Shown here piece after piece: positions 43,365 to 52,409 of a stretch of 64,000 nucleotides of DNA. Origin of the DNA: Collinsella sp. Lineage in GTDB: Bacteria; Actinomycetota; Coriobacteriia; Coriobacteriales; Coriobacteriaceae. Location of the stretch: assembly GCA_019414345.1 (NCBI GenBank), contig DXMF01000024.1:1-64000 (forward strand), in the 5' to 3' direction. The notes under the pieces were generated by a model. It saw only the letters and a list, made by a program, of their open reading frames with translations, was not told the DNA's origin and ran no database searches. A program made the translations under genes and the position numbers. Numbering within the stretch: the stretch's first letter is position 1; every line of letters begins with the position of its first letter.

Positions 43365-44686
43365 TCGACACCGAGCACGTTAAATGCGACACCTGTACTG
43401 CCCCCGAGCCCATGGAGCTCGACGCCAGCGACGAGGCTTCGCGCGGCTGGCCCACTGTGGACATCGAGACCAACCCCTACAAGGGCCAGTTCCCGCTGTT
43501 CCAGCAGCACCCCGAGATCGCCTTCCTCGATAGCGCCGCCACCGCGCAGCGCCCTGCCTGTGTGCTCGACGCCGAACGCGACTTCTATCAGCGTATGAAC
43601 GCCAACCCCCTTCGCGGCCTGTACTCGCTGTCCGTCGAGGCCACCGACGCCATCGCGAAGGTCCGCCAACAGATCGCCGACCTCATCGGCGCCGCCCAGG
43701 CCAACGAGGTCGTCTTCACCCGCAACACGAGCGAGTCGCTCAACCTGGTCGCCAAGAGCTTTGCACCCACGGTGCTCGAGCCCGGTGACGAGGTCGTCAT
43801 CACCATCATGGAGCACCACTCCAACCTAATCCCGTGGCAGCAGGTCTGCCGCGAAACCGGCGCCAAGCTCGTCTACCTCTACCCCACCAAGACCGGCCAG
43901 CTCACCACCGAGGAGGTTCTTACCAAGGTTGGTCCCAAGACCAAAATTCTGGCCGTGGGTCAGGTTTCTAACGTGCTGGGCGTCGAGAACCCGGTCAAGA
44001 ACCTCGGCAAGCTCGTCCATAAGTACGGCGGCTATCTGGTCGTCGACGGCGCGCAGTCGCTGTCGCACATGCCGGTCGATGTGGCCGACCTGGGAGCCGA
44101 CTTCTTTGCCTTTAGCGCACACAAGGCCATGGGCCCCATGGGCATCGGCGTGCTGTGGGGCAAGATGGACCTGCTCAACGCCATGCCGCCCATGCTCACC
44201 GGCGGCGAAATGATCGACTCTGTCACCGAGCAGGACGCCGTCTGGGCGCCCGTCCCCGAGAAGTTCGAGGCCGGCACGCAGGACGCCGCCGGCATCTTCG
44301 CCACGGGCGCGGCACTCGACTACCTGGTCAACACGGTGGGTTACGAGAACATTCAGGCCCGCGAGCAGGCACTCGTCCACTACCTGATGGGCGAACTCAT
44401 GCAGCTCGACTTTGTCCAGATCATCGGCTCCATCTATTGGGACAACCACCACGGCGTCGTGAGCTTTAACGTCAAGGGCATCCACCCGCACGACGTCGCG
44501 AGCATCATGGACATGGACGGCGTCTGCATCCGCGCCGGCCACCACTGCGCGCAGCCGCTGCTTACCTGGCTGGGCGTCGAGAACCTTGCCTGCTGCCGCG
44601 CCAGCGTGGCCTTCTACAGCGACAAGGCCGACATCGACAAGTTCATCGCCGGCCTGCATCACGTTTGGAGCACGTTCAATGGGTAA
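43361..44686 (+). CDS. sufS: Cysteine desulfurase SufS (class II)
   Basis: 441 residues, some 35 longer than usual because of an N-terminal extension carrying a CDTC motif (residues 9-12) before the normal start FLDSAATAQRP. PLP-binding Lys is in FFAFSAHKAMGPMGIGVLWG; the catalytic Cys lies in RAGHHCAQPLLTWLG. It takes sulfur from cysteine and passes it, through SufU, to SufBCD. Its start overlaps the sufD stop by four bases and its end overlaps sufU by eight, so translation of the three genes is coupled. Confidence 0.95.
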   Translation: MIDTEHVKCDTCTAPEPMELDASDEASRGWPTVDIETNPYKGQFPLFQQHPEIAFLDSAATAQRPACVLDAERDFYQRMNANPLRGLYSLSVEATDAIAKVRQQIADLIGAAQANEVVFTRNTSESLNLVAKSFAPTVLEPGDEVVITIMEHHSNLIPWQQVCRETGAKLVYLYPTKTGQLTTEEVLTKVGPKTKILAVGQVSNVLGVENPVKNLGKLVHKYGGYLVVDGAQSLSHMPVDVADLGADFFAFSAHKAMGPMGIGVLWGKMDLLNAMPPMLTGGEMIDSVTEQDAVWAPVPEKFEAGTQDAAGIFATGAALDYLVNTVGYENIQAREQALVHYLMGELMQLDFVQIIGSIYWDNHHGVVSFNVKGIHPHDVASIMDMDGVCIRAGHHCAQPLLTWLGVENLACCRASVAFYSDKADIDKFIAGLHHVWSTFNG

Positions 44687-45101
44687 TCTGTACACCTCCA
44701 CCACATTTATGGAGCACAACTCGCACCCCGACTATAAGTACGAGATGGATGCTCCCACGCACGAGCACGACGGCATCAACCCCAGCTGCGGAGACGAGCT
44801 CACCCTGCAGCTACGTGTCGAGAACAACGTGATCGAGGAGGCCTCCTTTACCGGCCACGGCTGCGCCATCAGCCAGGCCAGTGCCGACATCATGGCCGAC
44901 CTCATCACCGGCGAGACCGTCGAGGAAGCTCACCGCCTGGCAGAGCTCTTCCTCGCCATGATCCGCGGCGAGCAGCTCTCCGAGGAAGACCTGGAAGACC
45001 TGGACGAGGCCGCCCAGCTTCAGGACATCTCGCACATGCCCGCCCGCGTCAAATGCGCCGAGCTCGCCTGGCGCACCCTCGACGGCATGCTCGAGGGGTA
45101 A
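44679..45101 (+). CDS. sufU: Zinc-dependent sulfurtransferase SufU
   Basis: 140 residues. The zinc ligands expected for SufU are visible: Cys37 and Asp39 in NPSCGDEL, Cys62 in GHGCAISQAS, Cys126 in RVKCAELAW. The 18-20 residue insertion that separates SufU from IscU scaffolds is present (ISEEDLEDLDEA-like, about 100-115), so a sulfur-transfer role with SufS is more likely than scaffolding. Last gene of the operon; a strong terminator follows. Confidence 0.94.
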   Translation: MGNLYTSTTFMEHNSHPDYKYEMDAPTHEHDGINPSCGDELTLQLRVENNVIEEASFTGHGCAISQASADIMADLITGETVEEAHRLAELFLAMIRGEQLSEEDLEDLDEAAQLQDISHMPARVKCAELAWRTLDGMLEG

Positions 45102-45144
45102 ACTAACCAGTAGCGTATGCCCCGAATCCAAGGTTTTTGATTGC

Positions 45145-45176
45145 CGAGCCGCCCGATACGGGCGGCTCTGTTTTTC
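45145..45176 (+). terminator. Intrinsic terminator of the suf operon
   Basis: GAGCCGCCC/GGGCGGCTC stem, five-base loop, then GTTTTT. Confidence 0.92.
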
Positions 45177-45771
45177 CTAATGAGCGCGGACGCACGAAGT
45201 CCGCGCGTCCGACGCTCCGTCTGTCATTTACCACACAGCAGACGCGAACACGGGCGTTTTTCACAGCACCAAAGGCCTGCGGCAGGGCCCCGGACCCGCC
45301 AAGCAATTCGCCAAGCCCCGTTCTGCGAAGCTCCGACTCGCTTCGCGCCTGCCGCAGACGGGTCCCATAGGGAGCGGCGTGCATTTTTGCGAGTATTCAG
45401 CACGCCAAGCTGTGTGTATACGCATCGAAAGCGTTAATCAACGTCTTTAGGCGCATATATATTGTGTTTTAGAACAAGCATCGCGGTCTGACGGGACGCA
45501 GGCACGTGCTTCGGGGGCGCAACGGCGGGAATCAATAGCTTCGGGACCCGTATGTTGCAAGATTGCGGCGGTGCCGACAGCAACACGATGCTGAAAACTC
45601 CGTTTTTTGCACGGCGCAGACGGGGGTAGGCACGGGCAAACCCGGACCGAGCCGTTATTTTATGCAAGATGACGATTGTTCTATGCATATTAAGAAGTGC
45701 AGTTACCGTACCAAGCTTTTGAACGCTGGTTGCGGCGTATGAACGACCCCAGCTGCGGTGAACAGGCGACC
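45177..45771. other. 595-base gap with inverted repeats, no convincing gene
   Basis: Short open frames exist on both strands but none has a ribosome site plus a protein-like composition. Structural features: GCGCGGAC/GTCCGCGC arms about 45183-45207; CTGCGGCAGG and CCTGCCGCAG about 65 bases apart (near 45279 and 45350). The right part (about 45480-45690) has a skewed, repeat-like composition with two TGCAAGAT occurrences. Since a REP-type transposase gene follows, these palindromes could be its targets; this is inference. Confidence 0.4.
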
Positions 45772-46584
45772 TTACATCACGTTTCCGCCAGCCCGCATCG
45801 CCGTTCGCGCGCGGGCGCGCACGATACGAGATACGGTACTCTTGCCAATCCCGGTATACCGCTCAATCTGGCGCACCGTAAAGCCGGCATTGTTCAATCC
45901 AACAATAACGGTATCGCGCTGCGCCGGCGGTGCAGTTTTAACCACATTGAGCGGAACCCCGAGGCTCTTCGCCATCTTGTCGGCAAAGGCGTGGCGTTCA
46001 CACTCTGTCTCTTTCATATCGCACAGCGCCGGCTCGCTACCGTCGGGTGTCGAAAGCGAATAGGCAATAAAGCCCTCGGCAGAACCAAAAAGTTCAAGCA
46101 CGCAAGAAGGATCAGAAAATCCCCTCGCGGCATCGGCCGCATCACAGTCGTAAGAGCGCAGATGTTCCGCAAAGCTGCTCCAGGGATAACGCTCGATTAG
46201 GCTAACGCCCACCTCCTGCGGATCGGCGTGTACGGAGCGAATAGCCTCCATCACCTGCCAATCGGTATCGAGCGAACGCCGGTCAAAACGGTTCTGGAAC
46301 AGATGGCCTGTGCGCCCCGTGCGCTTATTGAACCGCCGCGCGTATGTCAAAAGCAGCCGGTGCATTGCCGCGCTCATCCTGTCCTCGTAATCTGCAAGCA
46401 CCAAATGCACGTGATTGCCCATAAGGCACCAGGCGATAACCGTCACACCCTCCTCGCGGCAGCACTCGCGCATCAGCTCCAAAAACTCCCACCGGTCGTC
46501 ATCGCCCTCAAAGATGAGCCGCTTGCCCGTACCGCGGGCACAGACATGGTAAAAGCTGGTAACCGTTCTCCAAACGCGCTGCAT
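45772..46584 (-). CDS. Y1 (HUH) transposase, REP-associated tyrosine transposase type, with C-terminal HTH
   Basis: 270 residues. The N-terminal half is a Y1 transposase domain: FYHVCARGTGKRLIFEGDDD, the metal-binding HUH motif in CLMGNHVHLVLADY, and the candidate nucleophilic Tyr in LLLTYARRFNKRTG. The C-terminus has a helix-turn-helix (FTVRQIERYTGIGKSTVSRI). Single-gene relatives are domesticated transposases associated with REP palindromes and do not form typical IS elements; no IS ends are evident here. The ATG at 46584 has GGGAG upstream; the frame extends 71 codons further without support. Confidence 0.82.
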   Translation of the reverse strand: MQRVWRTVTSFYHVCARGTGKRLIFEGDDDRWEFLELMRECCREEGVTVIAWCLMGNHVHLVLADYEDRMSAAMHRLLLTYARRFNKRTGRTGHLFQNRFDRRSLDTDWQVMEAIRSVHADPQEVGVSLIERYPWSSFAEHLRSYDCDAADAARGFSDPSCVLELFGSAEGFIAYSLSTPDGSEPALCDMKETECERHAFADKMAKSLGVPLNVVKTAPPAQRDTVIVGLNNAGFTVRQIERYTGIGKSTVSRIVRARARTAMRAGGNVM

Positions 46585-46987
46585 GGCGCTCCCTTCGCCG
46601 GGATCTGCTTGCCATCCAATACAGCACGATTGAAGCGCGCCATCAAAACATTCACGCAAAACAATACACTCGCGCGGCCAAAGGCAGTAATCAGGCGGCG
46701 AACGGCACCGTTGCAACAGGTCAACCCCCGCAATGCTTACAAGAGCTGACCAATAGCTTGCCCAAGACGGACCCCCTCTACGGAAGTTCGCGACCACAGA
46801 ACATAGAGTTAAACCGTTTCAATTAAAACTTCCGGACTTCTCGCTACGAAAACTGAGCCGTTCGCCGAATATTCCGTGCATTTCGCGGTATTATAGGGGC
46901 TGCATGTCATGTCCCTTTCGAAGGGTCGCCCGGCAATCGCCAGCCACGACCCCCAGACGGGACGCCAACACGATAGAGAGGAGAGGC
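46585..46987. other. Divergent intergenic region upstream of the NifU-like gene
   Basis: About 400 bases without a credible gene. A TATTATAG box at 46889-46896 could be the -10 of the plus-strand pair; no good -35 is present. The leader contains a small CCCTT/AAGGG hairpin near 46913-46925. Confidence 0.35.
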
Positions 46988-47722
46988 ATGCAGTACTCAC
47001 AGGAAGTGGAGAACATGTGCCCCGTTGCCAAGGGTGCATACCACGGCCCCGCACCCATCCCCGAGGAGGGCAAGTGGGTCCAGGCTAAGGAGATTTCCGA
47101 CATCTCCGGTCTTACGCACGGTGTGGGTTGGTGCGCACCTCAGCAGGGCGCCTGCAAGCTCACGCTGAACGTCAAGGACGGCATCATCGAGGAGGCCCTC
47201 GTTGAGACCATCGGCTGCTCGGGTATGACCCACTCTGCCGCCATGGCTTCCGAGATCCTTCCCGGTAAGACCATCCTCGAGGCCCTCAACACCGACCTCG
47301 TCTGCGACGCCATCAACGTTGCTATGCGCGAGATCTTCCTGCAGATCGTTTACGGCCGCAGCCAGACCGCGTTCTCCGAGGGCGGCCTGCCCGTGGGCGC
47401 CTCCCTCGACGACCTCGGCAAGGGCCTTCGCTCTCAGGTCGGCACCATGTTCGGCACCAAGGCCAAGGGCGCTCGTTACCTCGAGCTCGCTCAGGGCTAC
47501 GTCACCCGCATGGCTCTCAACGACAAGAACGAGATCATCGCATTCGAGTTCCTGAACCTCGGCAAGTTCACCGACGCCGTCAAGGCCGGCAAGACCCCCG
47601 AGGAGGCCATCGCTGGCGCTATGGGCCACTATGGTCAGTGGGAGAACGCTGCCAAGTACATCGACCCGCGCACCGACGAGGAGACTCACTCCGTCGCCAG
47701 CGTGTTCCCGGTTCACGAGTAG
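46988..47722 (+). CDS. NifU-like iron-sulfur scaffold-type protein paired with GGGtGRT
   Basis: 244 residues. A central NifU_N-like stretch has GWCAPQQGACKLTLNVKDG, ETIGCSGMTHSAAMASEI and LVCDAINVAMRE, with Cys residues positioned like those of U-type scaffolds. Unlike NifU/IscU it has an N-terminal extension with CPVAKGAYHG and a long C-terminal part. Proteins of this type are found next to GGGtGRT genes and are annotated as Fe-S assembly scaffold proteins; the client is unknown. Start ATG with GAGAGGAG upstream. GGGtGRT gene follows after 18 bases. Confidence 0.75.
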   Translation: MQYSQEVENMCPVAKGAYHGPAPIPEEGKWVQAKEISDISGLTHGVGWCAPQQGACKLTLNVKDGIIEEALVETIGCSGMTHSAAMASEILPGKTILEALNTDLVCDAINVAMREIFLQIVYGRSQTAFSEGGLPVGASLDDLGKGLRSQVGTMFGTKAKGARYLELAQGYVTRMALNDKNEIIAFEFLNLGKFTDAVKAGKTPEEAIAGAMGHYGQWENAAKYIDPRTDEETHSVASVFPVHE

Positions 47723-47740
47723 AAAGGGAGGGAAATAACT

Positions 47741-48745
47741 ATGACTGTTACGTTCGAAGGTTACGAGCGCCGCGCTGACAAGATCAACAAGTGCCTCGCC
47801 GACAACGGCATCGCCTCCCTCGAGGAAGCTCTGCAGATCTGCACCGACAAGGGCTTCAACCCGCGTGAGATCGTCAACAACACCCAGTCCATCGCCTTCC
47901 AGAACGCCGAGTGGGCCTACACCCTCGGTTGCGCTCTCGCTGTCAAGCGTGGCGCCAAGTCCGCTTCTGAGGCTGCCGCCATCATCGGCGAGGGCATCCA
48001 GGCCTTCACCGTTCCCGGCTCCGTCGCCGAGGACCGCAAGGTCGGTCTGGGCCACGGCAACCTGGGCGCTATGCTGCTCTCCGACGACACCGAGTGCTTC
48101 GCCTTCCTGGCCGGTCACGAGTCCTTCGCTGCCGCTGAGGGTGCTATCGGCCTGGCTCTGAACGCCAACAAGGCTCGCAAGAAGCCGCTGCGCGTCATCC
48201 TCAACGGTCTGGGCAAGGACGCTGCTCAGATCATCGCCCGCATCAACGGCTTCACCTACGTGAAGACCCAGTTCGACTACTTCACGGGCGAGCTCAAGGT
48301 CGTCGAGACCATCCCCTACTCCGATGGTCCCCGCGCCGCCGTCAACTGCTACGGCGCCGACGACGTCCGCGAGGGCGTTGCCATCATGTGGCACGAGAAC
48401 GTCGACATCTCGATCACCGGTAACTCCACCAACCCCACGCGCTTCCAGCACCCCGTCGCTGGCACCTACAAGAAGGAGCGCCTCGAGGCTGGCAAGAAGT
48501 ACTTCTCCGTCGCTTCTGGTGGCGGCACTGGCCGTACCCTGCACCCGGACAACATGGGCGCCGGCCCTGCCTCTTACGGCATGACCGACACCATGGGCCG
48601 CATGCACTCCGACGCCCAGTTCGCCGGTTCTTCCTCCGTGCCTGCGCACGTCGACATGATGGGTCTCATCGGCATGGGCAACAACCCCATGGTCGGTGCC
48701 ACCGTCGCCTGCGCTGTCGCCGTCGAGGAGGCCCTCAAGGCCTAA
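47741..48745 (+). CDS. GGGtGRT protein
   Basis: 334 residues, named for the conserved motif visible in VASGGGTGRTLHPDNMG (about 260). Other conserved parts are LGHGNLGAMLLSDDTECFAF, LNGLGKDAAQIIARINGF and AVNCYGADDVREGVAIMWHE. Soluble; no signal peptide. Function unknown. The constant neighbour with NifU-like features suggests handling of an Fe-S or other metal centre. Strong AGGGAGG ribosome site and highly biased codon use suggest high expression. Confidence 0.88.
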   Translation: MTVTFEGYERRADKINKCLADNGIASLEEALQICTDKGFNPREIVNNTQSIAFQNAEWAYTLGCALAVKRGAKSASEAAAIIGEGIQAFTVPGSVAEDRKVGLGHGNLGAMLLSDDTECFAFLAGHESFAAAEGAIGLALNANKARKKPLRVILNGLGKDAAQIIARINGFTYVKTQFDYFTGELKVVETIPYSDGPRAAVNCYGADDVREGVAIMWHENVDISITGNSTNPTRFQHPVAGTYKKERLEAGKKYFSVASGGGTGRTLHPDNMGAGPASYGMTDTMGRMHSDAQFAGSSSVPAHVDMMGLIGMGNNPMVGATVACAVAVEEALKA

Positions 48746-48780
48746 TCGCGCCCGCGCGATGCTCATATAGTTGAGCTTTG

Positions 48781-48817
48781 GAGCCGCTACCCACCCGGGT
48801 AGTGGCTCTTTTTGTTT
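48781..48817 (+). terminator. Intrinsic terminator of the NifU-like/GGGtGRT unit
   Basis: Twelve-pair stem GAGCCGCTACCC/GGGTAGTGGCTC (one G-T pair), four-base loop, then TTTTTGTTT. Confidence 0.93.
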
Positions 48818-49001
48818 GCGCTGTCGCAGGGTAGCTAATGCCGATATATCAGTTGGGGCGAAATACAAGATGTGATGAGATGGAGCTTCAGAGCGTCCAT
48901 GACGCCCACCTGCCATATTTGCCCTTTACCGATTTGCCGGGTCTTTGCGGCCCCATTGCCGATCACCCGTGCGACAATGCGCCGGACGAGAAAGGAATCC
49001 G

Positions 49002-50528
49002 ATGGAATCGACTGATGTACTGGTAATTGGATCTGGCATTGCGGGCCTTTGTGCCGCCATCGAAGCGGCACGCACGGGTGCAACCGTCACTGTGGCAAGC
49101 GCCGGCAAGACCATGAGTGGATCGAGCTTCTTCCCGGGTACCTGGGGCCTCGGCCTCATCGGTCCCGTCGACGAAGACGACGAGCAGGACCTCATCGACA
49201 CCATCCTGGCCGTCGGCGGCGGCGTTGCCGACCCCGAACTCGTCCAGACGTTCGTCCACGGCATTCCCCGGGCAATTACATGGCTCGAACGGGAGCTGGG
49301 TGTTGAACTCCAACGTCCGCAAAGTGCCGAGAGCGCCCAGCAAAAGCAATTTATCCCCTGCTTTGACCACAAGACGCGCATGTGGCGCGGCCTCACCCGC
49401 AAGCCCCTTGAGGACGCTCTGACGACCTGGATCGAGTCGCTCGGCATTCGCCTGCTCCCCCGCCATGAGCTTATCGACCTTGTTGAGGACACGAACGGCA
49501 GAATAACCGGAACCGTACTCTACGACCTTACCGAAAATCGAATCGTGCCCTTTGCTGCCAAGGCCACGGTCATCGCAGCCGGTGGCACAGGCGGCCTGTT
49601 CGAGCGCAGCCTTACGTCGGCTGATGTGCTCAGTTCCTCGCAGGCCATCGCGCTGGCGCACGGCGCAACACTTACTAATATAGAGTTCATGCAGATGATG
49701 CCCGGCTTCATCGAGCCCAGGCGTAACTTGGTCTTCAATGAGAAAACCTGGCGCTACGTGCACGTAGACCAGCCGGTAGATATTGCCGACGACAAGCTGG
49801 ACGACCTGCTCGAGCAGCGCTCTGGATATGGTCCCTTCACGTCACGCTTGGCCTCCCGCGCTATCGATCTTGCCATCGATCAGGCAGGCGCCGAAGGCCT
49901 GGCGCTCCGCTACGACTTCCCCCGCGAGGATGTCCCAGAGTTTGTGCAGACCTTTGCCACCTGGCTGCAAGACGAGCACGGCATCGCGCCGACCGACGAG
50001 ATGCGCGTTGCGATGTATGCCCACGCCGCTAACGGCGGCATCAAGATCGATAAGACCGCGCACACGGGCGTTGAGGGCCTCTACGCTTGCGGCGAGGCGA
50101 CAGGCGGCATGCACGGCGCCGACCGCATTGGTGGCTTGTCAAGCGCCAACGGCATCGTATTCGGACGCATCGCAGGCGCATCGGCAGCCCTTGCAGCACA
50201 GAAAGAGCCTGAGGCAGCGCTGAAGGCGGATATCGCCCTCCCCCACTACGGCATTGCCGCAACAGATGCCGAACGCCTGACACACAGCCTTAGGCACACG
50301 ATGAGCACCTATTGCATGATCAACAGGGCCGAAACAGGCCTATCCGAGGCCCTGCAACAGCTTGAAAGCCTGCAAGACGAAGCCACGGCTCTAAATAAGC
50401 CACATGCCAACGACAGCGAAATCGCTGCCCTCGCCCGCCTGCAATCGCAGATTCAACTAGCACAGGAAATGGTCAAAGCCATGCGCAAGCGAACTGAAAG
50501 CCTGGGTTCGCACTTTCGAGCGGACTAA
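49002..50528 (+). CDS. FAD-dependent oxidoreductase (fumarate reductase/L-aspartate oxidase flavoprotein family)
   Basis: 508 residues. N-terminal FAD-binding motif DVLVIGSGIAGLCAAIEAA; second FAD segment ATVIAAGGTGGLFERS; C-terminal LYACGEATGGMHGADRIGG and SSANGIVFGRIAGA, typical of the NadB/FrdA flavoprotein superfamily. The helical C-terminal part is short and ends in a coiled-coil-like stretch. No signal peptide or heme motif. No other nad genes lie nearby, so it may act on another substrate; the family-level call is firm, the reaction is not. ATG start with GAAAGGAA upstream; no operon partner. Confidence 0.78.
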   Translation: MESTDVLVIGSGIAGLCAAIEAARTGATVTVASAGKTMSGSSFFPGTWGLGLIGPVDEDDEQDLIDTILAVGGGVADPELVQTFVHGIPRAITWLERELGVELQRPQSAESAQQKQFIPCFDHKTRMWRGLTRKPLEDALTTWIESLGIRLLPRHELIDLVEDTNGRITGTVLYDLTENRIVPFAAKATVIAAGGTGGLFERSLTSADVLSSSQAIALAHGATLTNIEFMQMMPGFIEPRRNLVFNEKTWRYVHVDQPVDIADDKLDDLLEQRSGYGPFTSRLASRAIDLAIDQAGAEGLALRYDFPREDVPEFVQTFATWLQDEHGIAPTDEMRVAMYAHAANGGIKIDKTAHTGVEGLYACGEATGGMHGADRIGGLSSANGIVFGRIAGASAALAAQKEPEAALKADIALPHYGIAATDAERLTHSLRHTMSTYCMINRAETGLSEALQQLESLQDEATALNKPHANDSEIAALARLQSQIQLAQEMVKAMRKRTESLGSHFRAD

Positions 50529-50699
50529 ATCGATTCTCACTTTAAGCTTGATCACAACTTCTCAACATGCATCGAGCCCCGTGAGCATAATTCTCATAAG
50601 GAGAGCACGTTTATGGGGCTTTAGCCGTGTTTCCCTAAGGGAATCACGGTGCAGTTTCCCCAACTTCGCGCCCCGACGGGTTCGACCCCATGCGAGGTC
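50529..50699. other. Region between the flavoprotein and tRNA terminator, with hairpins
   Basis: An imperfect pairing AGCCCC...GGGGCT (about 50575-50620) may end the flavoprotein transcript. A second hairpin at 50625-50649 pairs CCGTG/CACGG and TTCCC/GGGAA. No gene. Confidence 0.35.
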
Positions 50700-50732
50700 A
50701 AAAAAAGACGGCCAACTTTCGTTGACCGTCTT
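50700..50732 (-). terminator. Intrinsic terminator of the tRNA cluster
   Basis: On the minus strand AAGACGG...CCGTCTT with inner CAAC/GTTG pairing, then T7 (A-run 50700-50706). About 10 bases after the last tRNA. Confidence 0.88.
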
Positions 50733-50741
50733 AACTTGCTT

Positions 50742-50817
50742 TGGTGGGCCGTCAGGGGGTCGAACCCTGGACCTTGGGATTAAGAGTCCCCTGCTCTACC
50801 AACTGAGCTAACGACCC
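50742..50817 (-). tRNA. tRNA-Lys (CTT), copy 2
   Basis: 76 bases including encoded CCA. Acceptor GGGTCGT/ACGGCCC, D-arm AGCTCAGTTGGTAGAGC, anticodon loop CTCTTAA (anticodon CTT), T-loop GGTTCGAACCC. Same sequence as the copy at 50861. Confidence 0.95.
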
Positions 50818-50821
50818 AAAG

Positions 50822-50847
50822 CTAAAGTCCATTATGGCGGACTTTAG
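50822..50847. other. Hairpin in the spacer between the two tRNA-Lys genes
   Basis: CTAAAGTCC/GGACTTTAG with an eight-base loop and no T-tract; probably a processing structure. Confidence 0.5.
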
Positions 50848-50860
50848 AGGAGATATCGTG

Positions 50861-50936
50861 TGGTGGGCCGTCAGGGGGTCGAACCCTGGACCTTGGGATT
50901 AAGAGTCCCCTGCTCTACCAACTGAGCTAACGACCC
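50861..50936 (-). tRNA. tRNA-Lys (CTT), copy 1
   Basis: Identical to the copy at 50742-50817, with encoded CCA. The two genes are 43 bases apart and follow tRNA-His in one transcript. Confidence 0.95.
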
Positions 50937-50958
50937 GATATCAACACGAAGCAAGAAC

Positions 50959-51036
50959 TGGGGTGGGTAAAGGGACTCGAACCCTCGACCTACGGGACCA
51001 CAACCCGTCGCTCTAGCCAACTGAGCTACACCCACC
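50959..51036 (-). tRNA. tRNA-His (GTG)
   Basis: Anticodon loop TTGTGGT (anticodon GTG). Acceptor GTGGGTG/TACCCAC with the extra 5' G (-1) facing C73, the hallmark of tRNA-His; CCA encoded. First gene of the His-Lys-Lys cluster. Confidence 0.95.
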
Positions 51037-51201
51037 GTGTCCTGTGCGCTTCGCGCTCGACTATTATTGCAAGGAACGCCACGCGATGCAAGCCCCAATT
51101 TTCAAGAATTTTGAAAAGAGTTTTTCGAGACCATTTCGAGCAAATCCCACCGGTTTCATAGGAGTAAACTTGCCCCACTGCAAATCCTCGAAAGGACCGT
51201 C

Positions 51202-52383
51202 ATGAAAGAACTCTCCAACCGCACGGCAAGATTTACCGATTCGGTCATCCGCCGCATGACACGCATCTCCAATAAGTACGGCGCTGTCAATCTCTCGCAG
51301 GGCTTCCCCGACTTCGATCCCCCGGCGCAGCTGCTCGATAGCCTCAGCGCCATCGCCAGCGACCCCAAGCCGCTCTATCACCAGTACTCCATCACCTGGG
51401 GCTCCCAGGCCATGCGCGAGGCGCTCGCCGCCAAACAGGAGCACTTTATGGGCATGCCGGTGAACCCCAACGAGAATATCGTAGTCACCTGCGGCTCCAC
51501 CGAGGCCATGATGGCCGCCATGATGACGGTCACGAACCCCGGCGACAAGGTCGTCATCTTCTCGCCGTTCTATGAGAACTACGGCGCCGACACGATCCTT
51601 TCGGGTGCCGAGCCCATCTACGTGCCGCTCAACCCACCCACATTCGACTTTAACCGCGAGACGCTCGAGGCAGCCTTCCGCGACAACGACCCCAAAGCCA
51701 TCGTCCTGTGCAACCCTTCCAACCCTTGCGGCAAGGTCTTTACGCGCGAGGAGCTCACCTTTATCGCCGACCTCTGCAAAAAATACGACGCCTACTGCAT
51801 CACTGACGAGGTGTACGAGCACATCGTCTACGCGCCCCACGAGCACGTCTATATGGCCACGCTGCCCGGCATGTTCGAGCGGACCATCAGTTGCAGCTCG
51901 CTGTCCAAGACGTACTCCATCACCGGCTGGCGTCTGGGCTACACCATTGCCCCGGCCCAGATCACCGAGCGCATCAAGGAGGTCCACGACTTCCTCACCG
52001 TGGGTGCCGCCGCTCCCCTGCAGGAAGCTGTCGTCACCGCCCTCAACTTCGACGACAGCTATTACGATGAGGTCCTCGACCTCTACACCGCCAAACGCGA
52101 CCTGTTCTGCCAGGGACTCGACAGCATCGGTCTTGAGCACAACGTGCCGCAGGGCGCCTACTACGTCATGATGGACATCTCTGAGTTTAGCTATGACAGC
52201 GACCTCGAATTCTGCGAGGACCTCGCGTCTAAGGTGGGCGTGGGCGCCGTGCCCGGCTCGAGCTTCTTCCGCGAGCCCGTCAACCATCTGATTCGTTTCC
52301 ACTTTGCCAAGCGAGACAAGACGCTTAACGCGGCGCTGGAGAACCTCAAGTCGCTACGTGATAAAATCAAGCCGCGCGGGTAA
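51202..52383 (+). CDS. Class I/II pyridoxal-phosphate aminotransferase
   Basis: 393 residues, normal length. Fold type I aminotransferase: NLSQGFPDFDPP at the N-terminus, LCNPSNPCGKVFTREEL, DEVYEHIVY, and the PLP-binding Lys in SCSSLSKTYSITGWRLGY; RFHFAKRD holds the substrate-carboxylate Arg. The group includes aspartate/aromatic aminotransferases and relatives; specificity cannot be fixed. GAAAGGA ribosome site before ATG. Single-gene unit followed by a terminator. Confidence 0.88.
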   Translation: MKELSNRTARFTDSVIRRMTRISNKYGAVNLSQGFPDFDPPAQLLDSLSAIASDPKPLYHQYSITWGSQAMREALAAKQEHFMGMPVNPNENIVVTCGSTEAMMAAMMTVTNPGDKVVIFSPFYENYGADTILSGAEPIYVPLNPPTFDFNRETLEAAFRDNDPKAIVLCNPSNPCGKVFTREELTFIADLCKKYDAYCITDEVYEHIVYAPHEHVYMATLPGMFERTISCSSLSKTYSITGWRLGYTIAPAQITERIKEVHDFLTVGAAAPLQEAVVTALNFDDSYYDEVLDLYTAKRDLFCQGLDSIGLEHNVPQGAYYVMMDISEFSYDSDLEFCEDLASKVGVGAVPGSSFFREPVNHLIRFHFAKRDKTLNAALENLKSLRDKIKPRG

Positions 52384-52409
52384 GGACGGCCCGGCAGCTA
52401 AAGTAGCCA

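Noticed and set aside
45434..45688. Possible 84-codon gene on the minus strand
   Set aside because: No ribosome site, odd composition, and lies in repeat-like DNA.
46997..48916. 640-codon open frame opposite the NifU-like/GGGtGRT genes
   Set aside because: Antisense to two conserved genes and crosses their terminator; no protein features.
50650..50700. tRNA-like GGTTCGACCCC sequence near the tRNA cluster
   Set aside because: No matching acceptor, D or anticodon arms around it.
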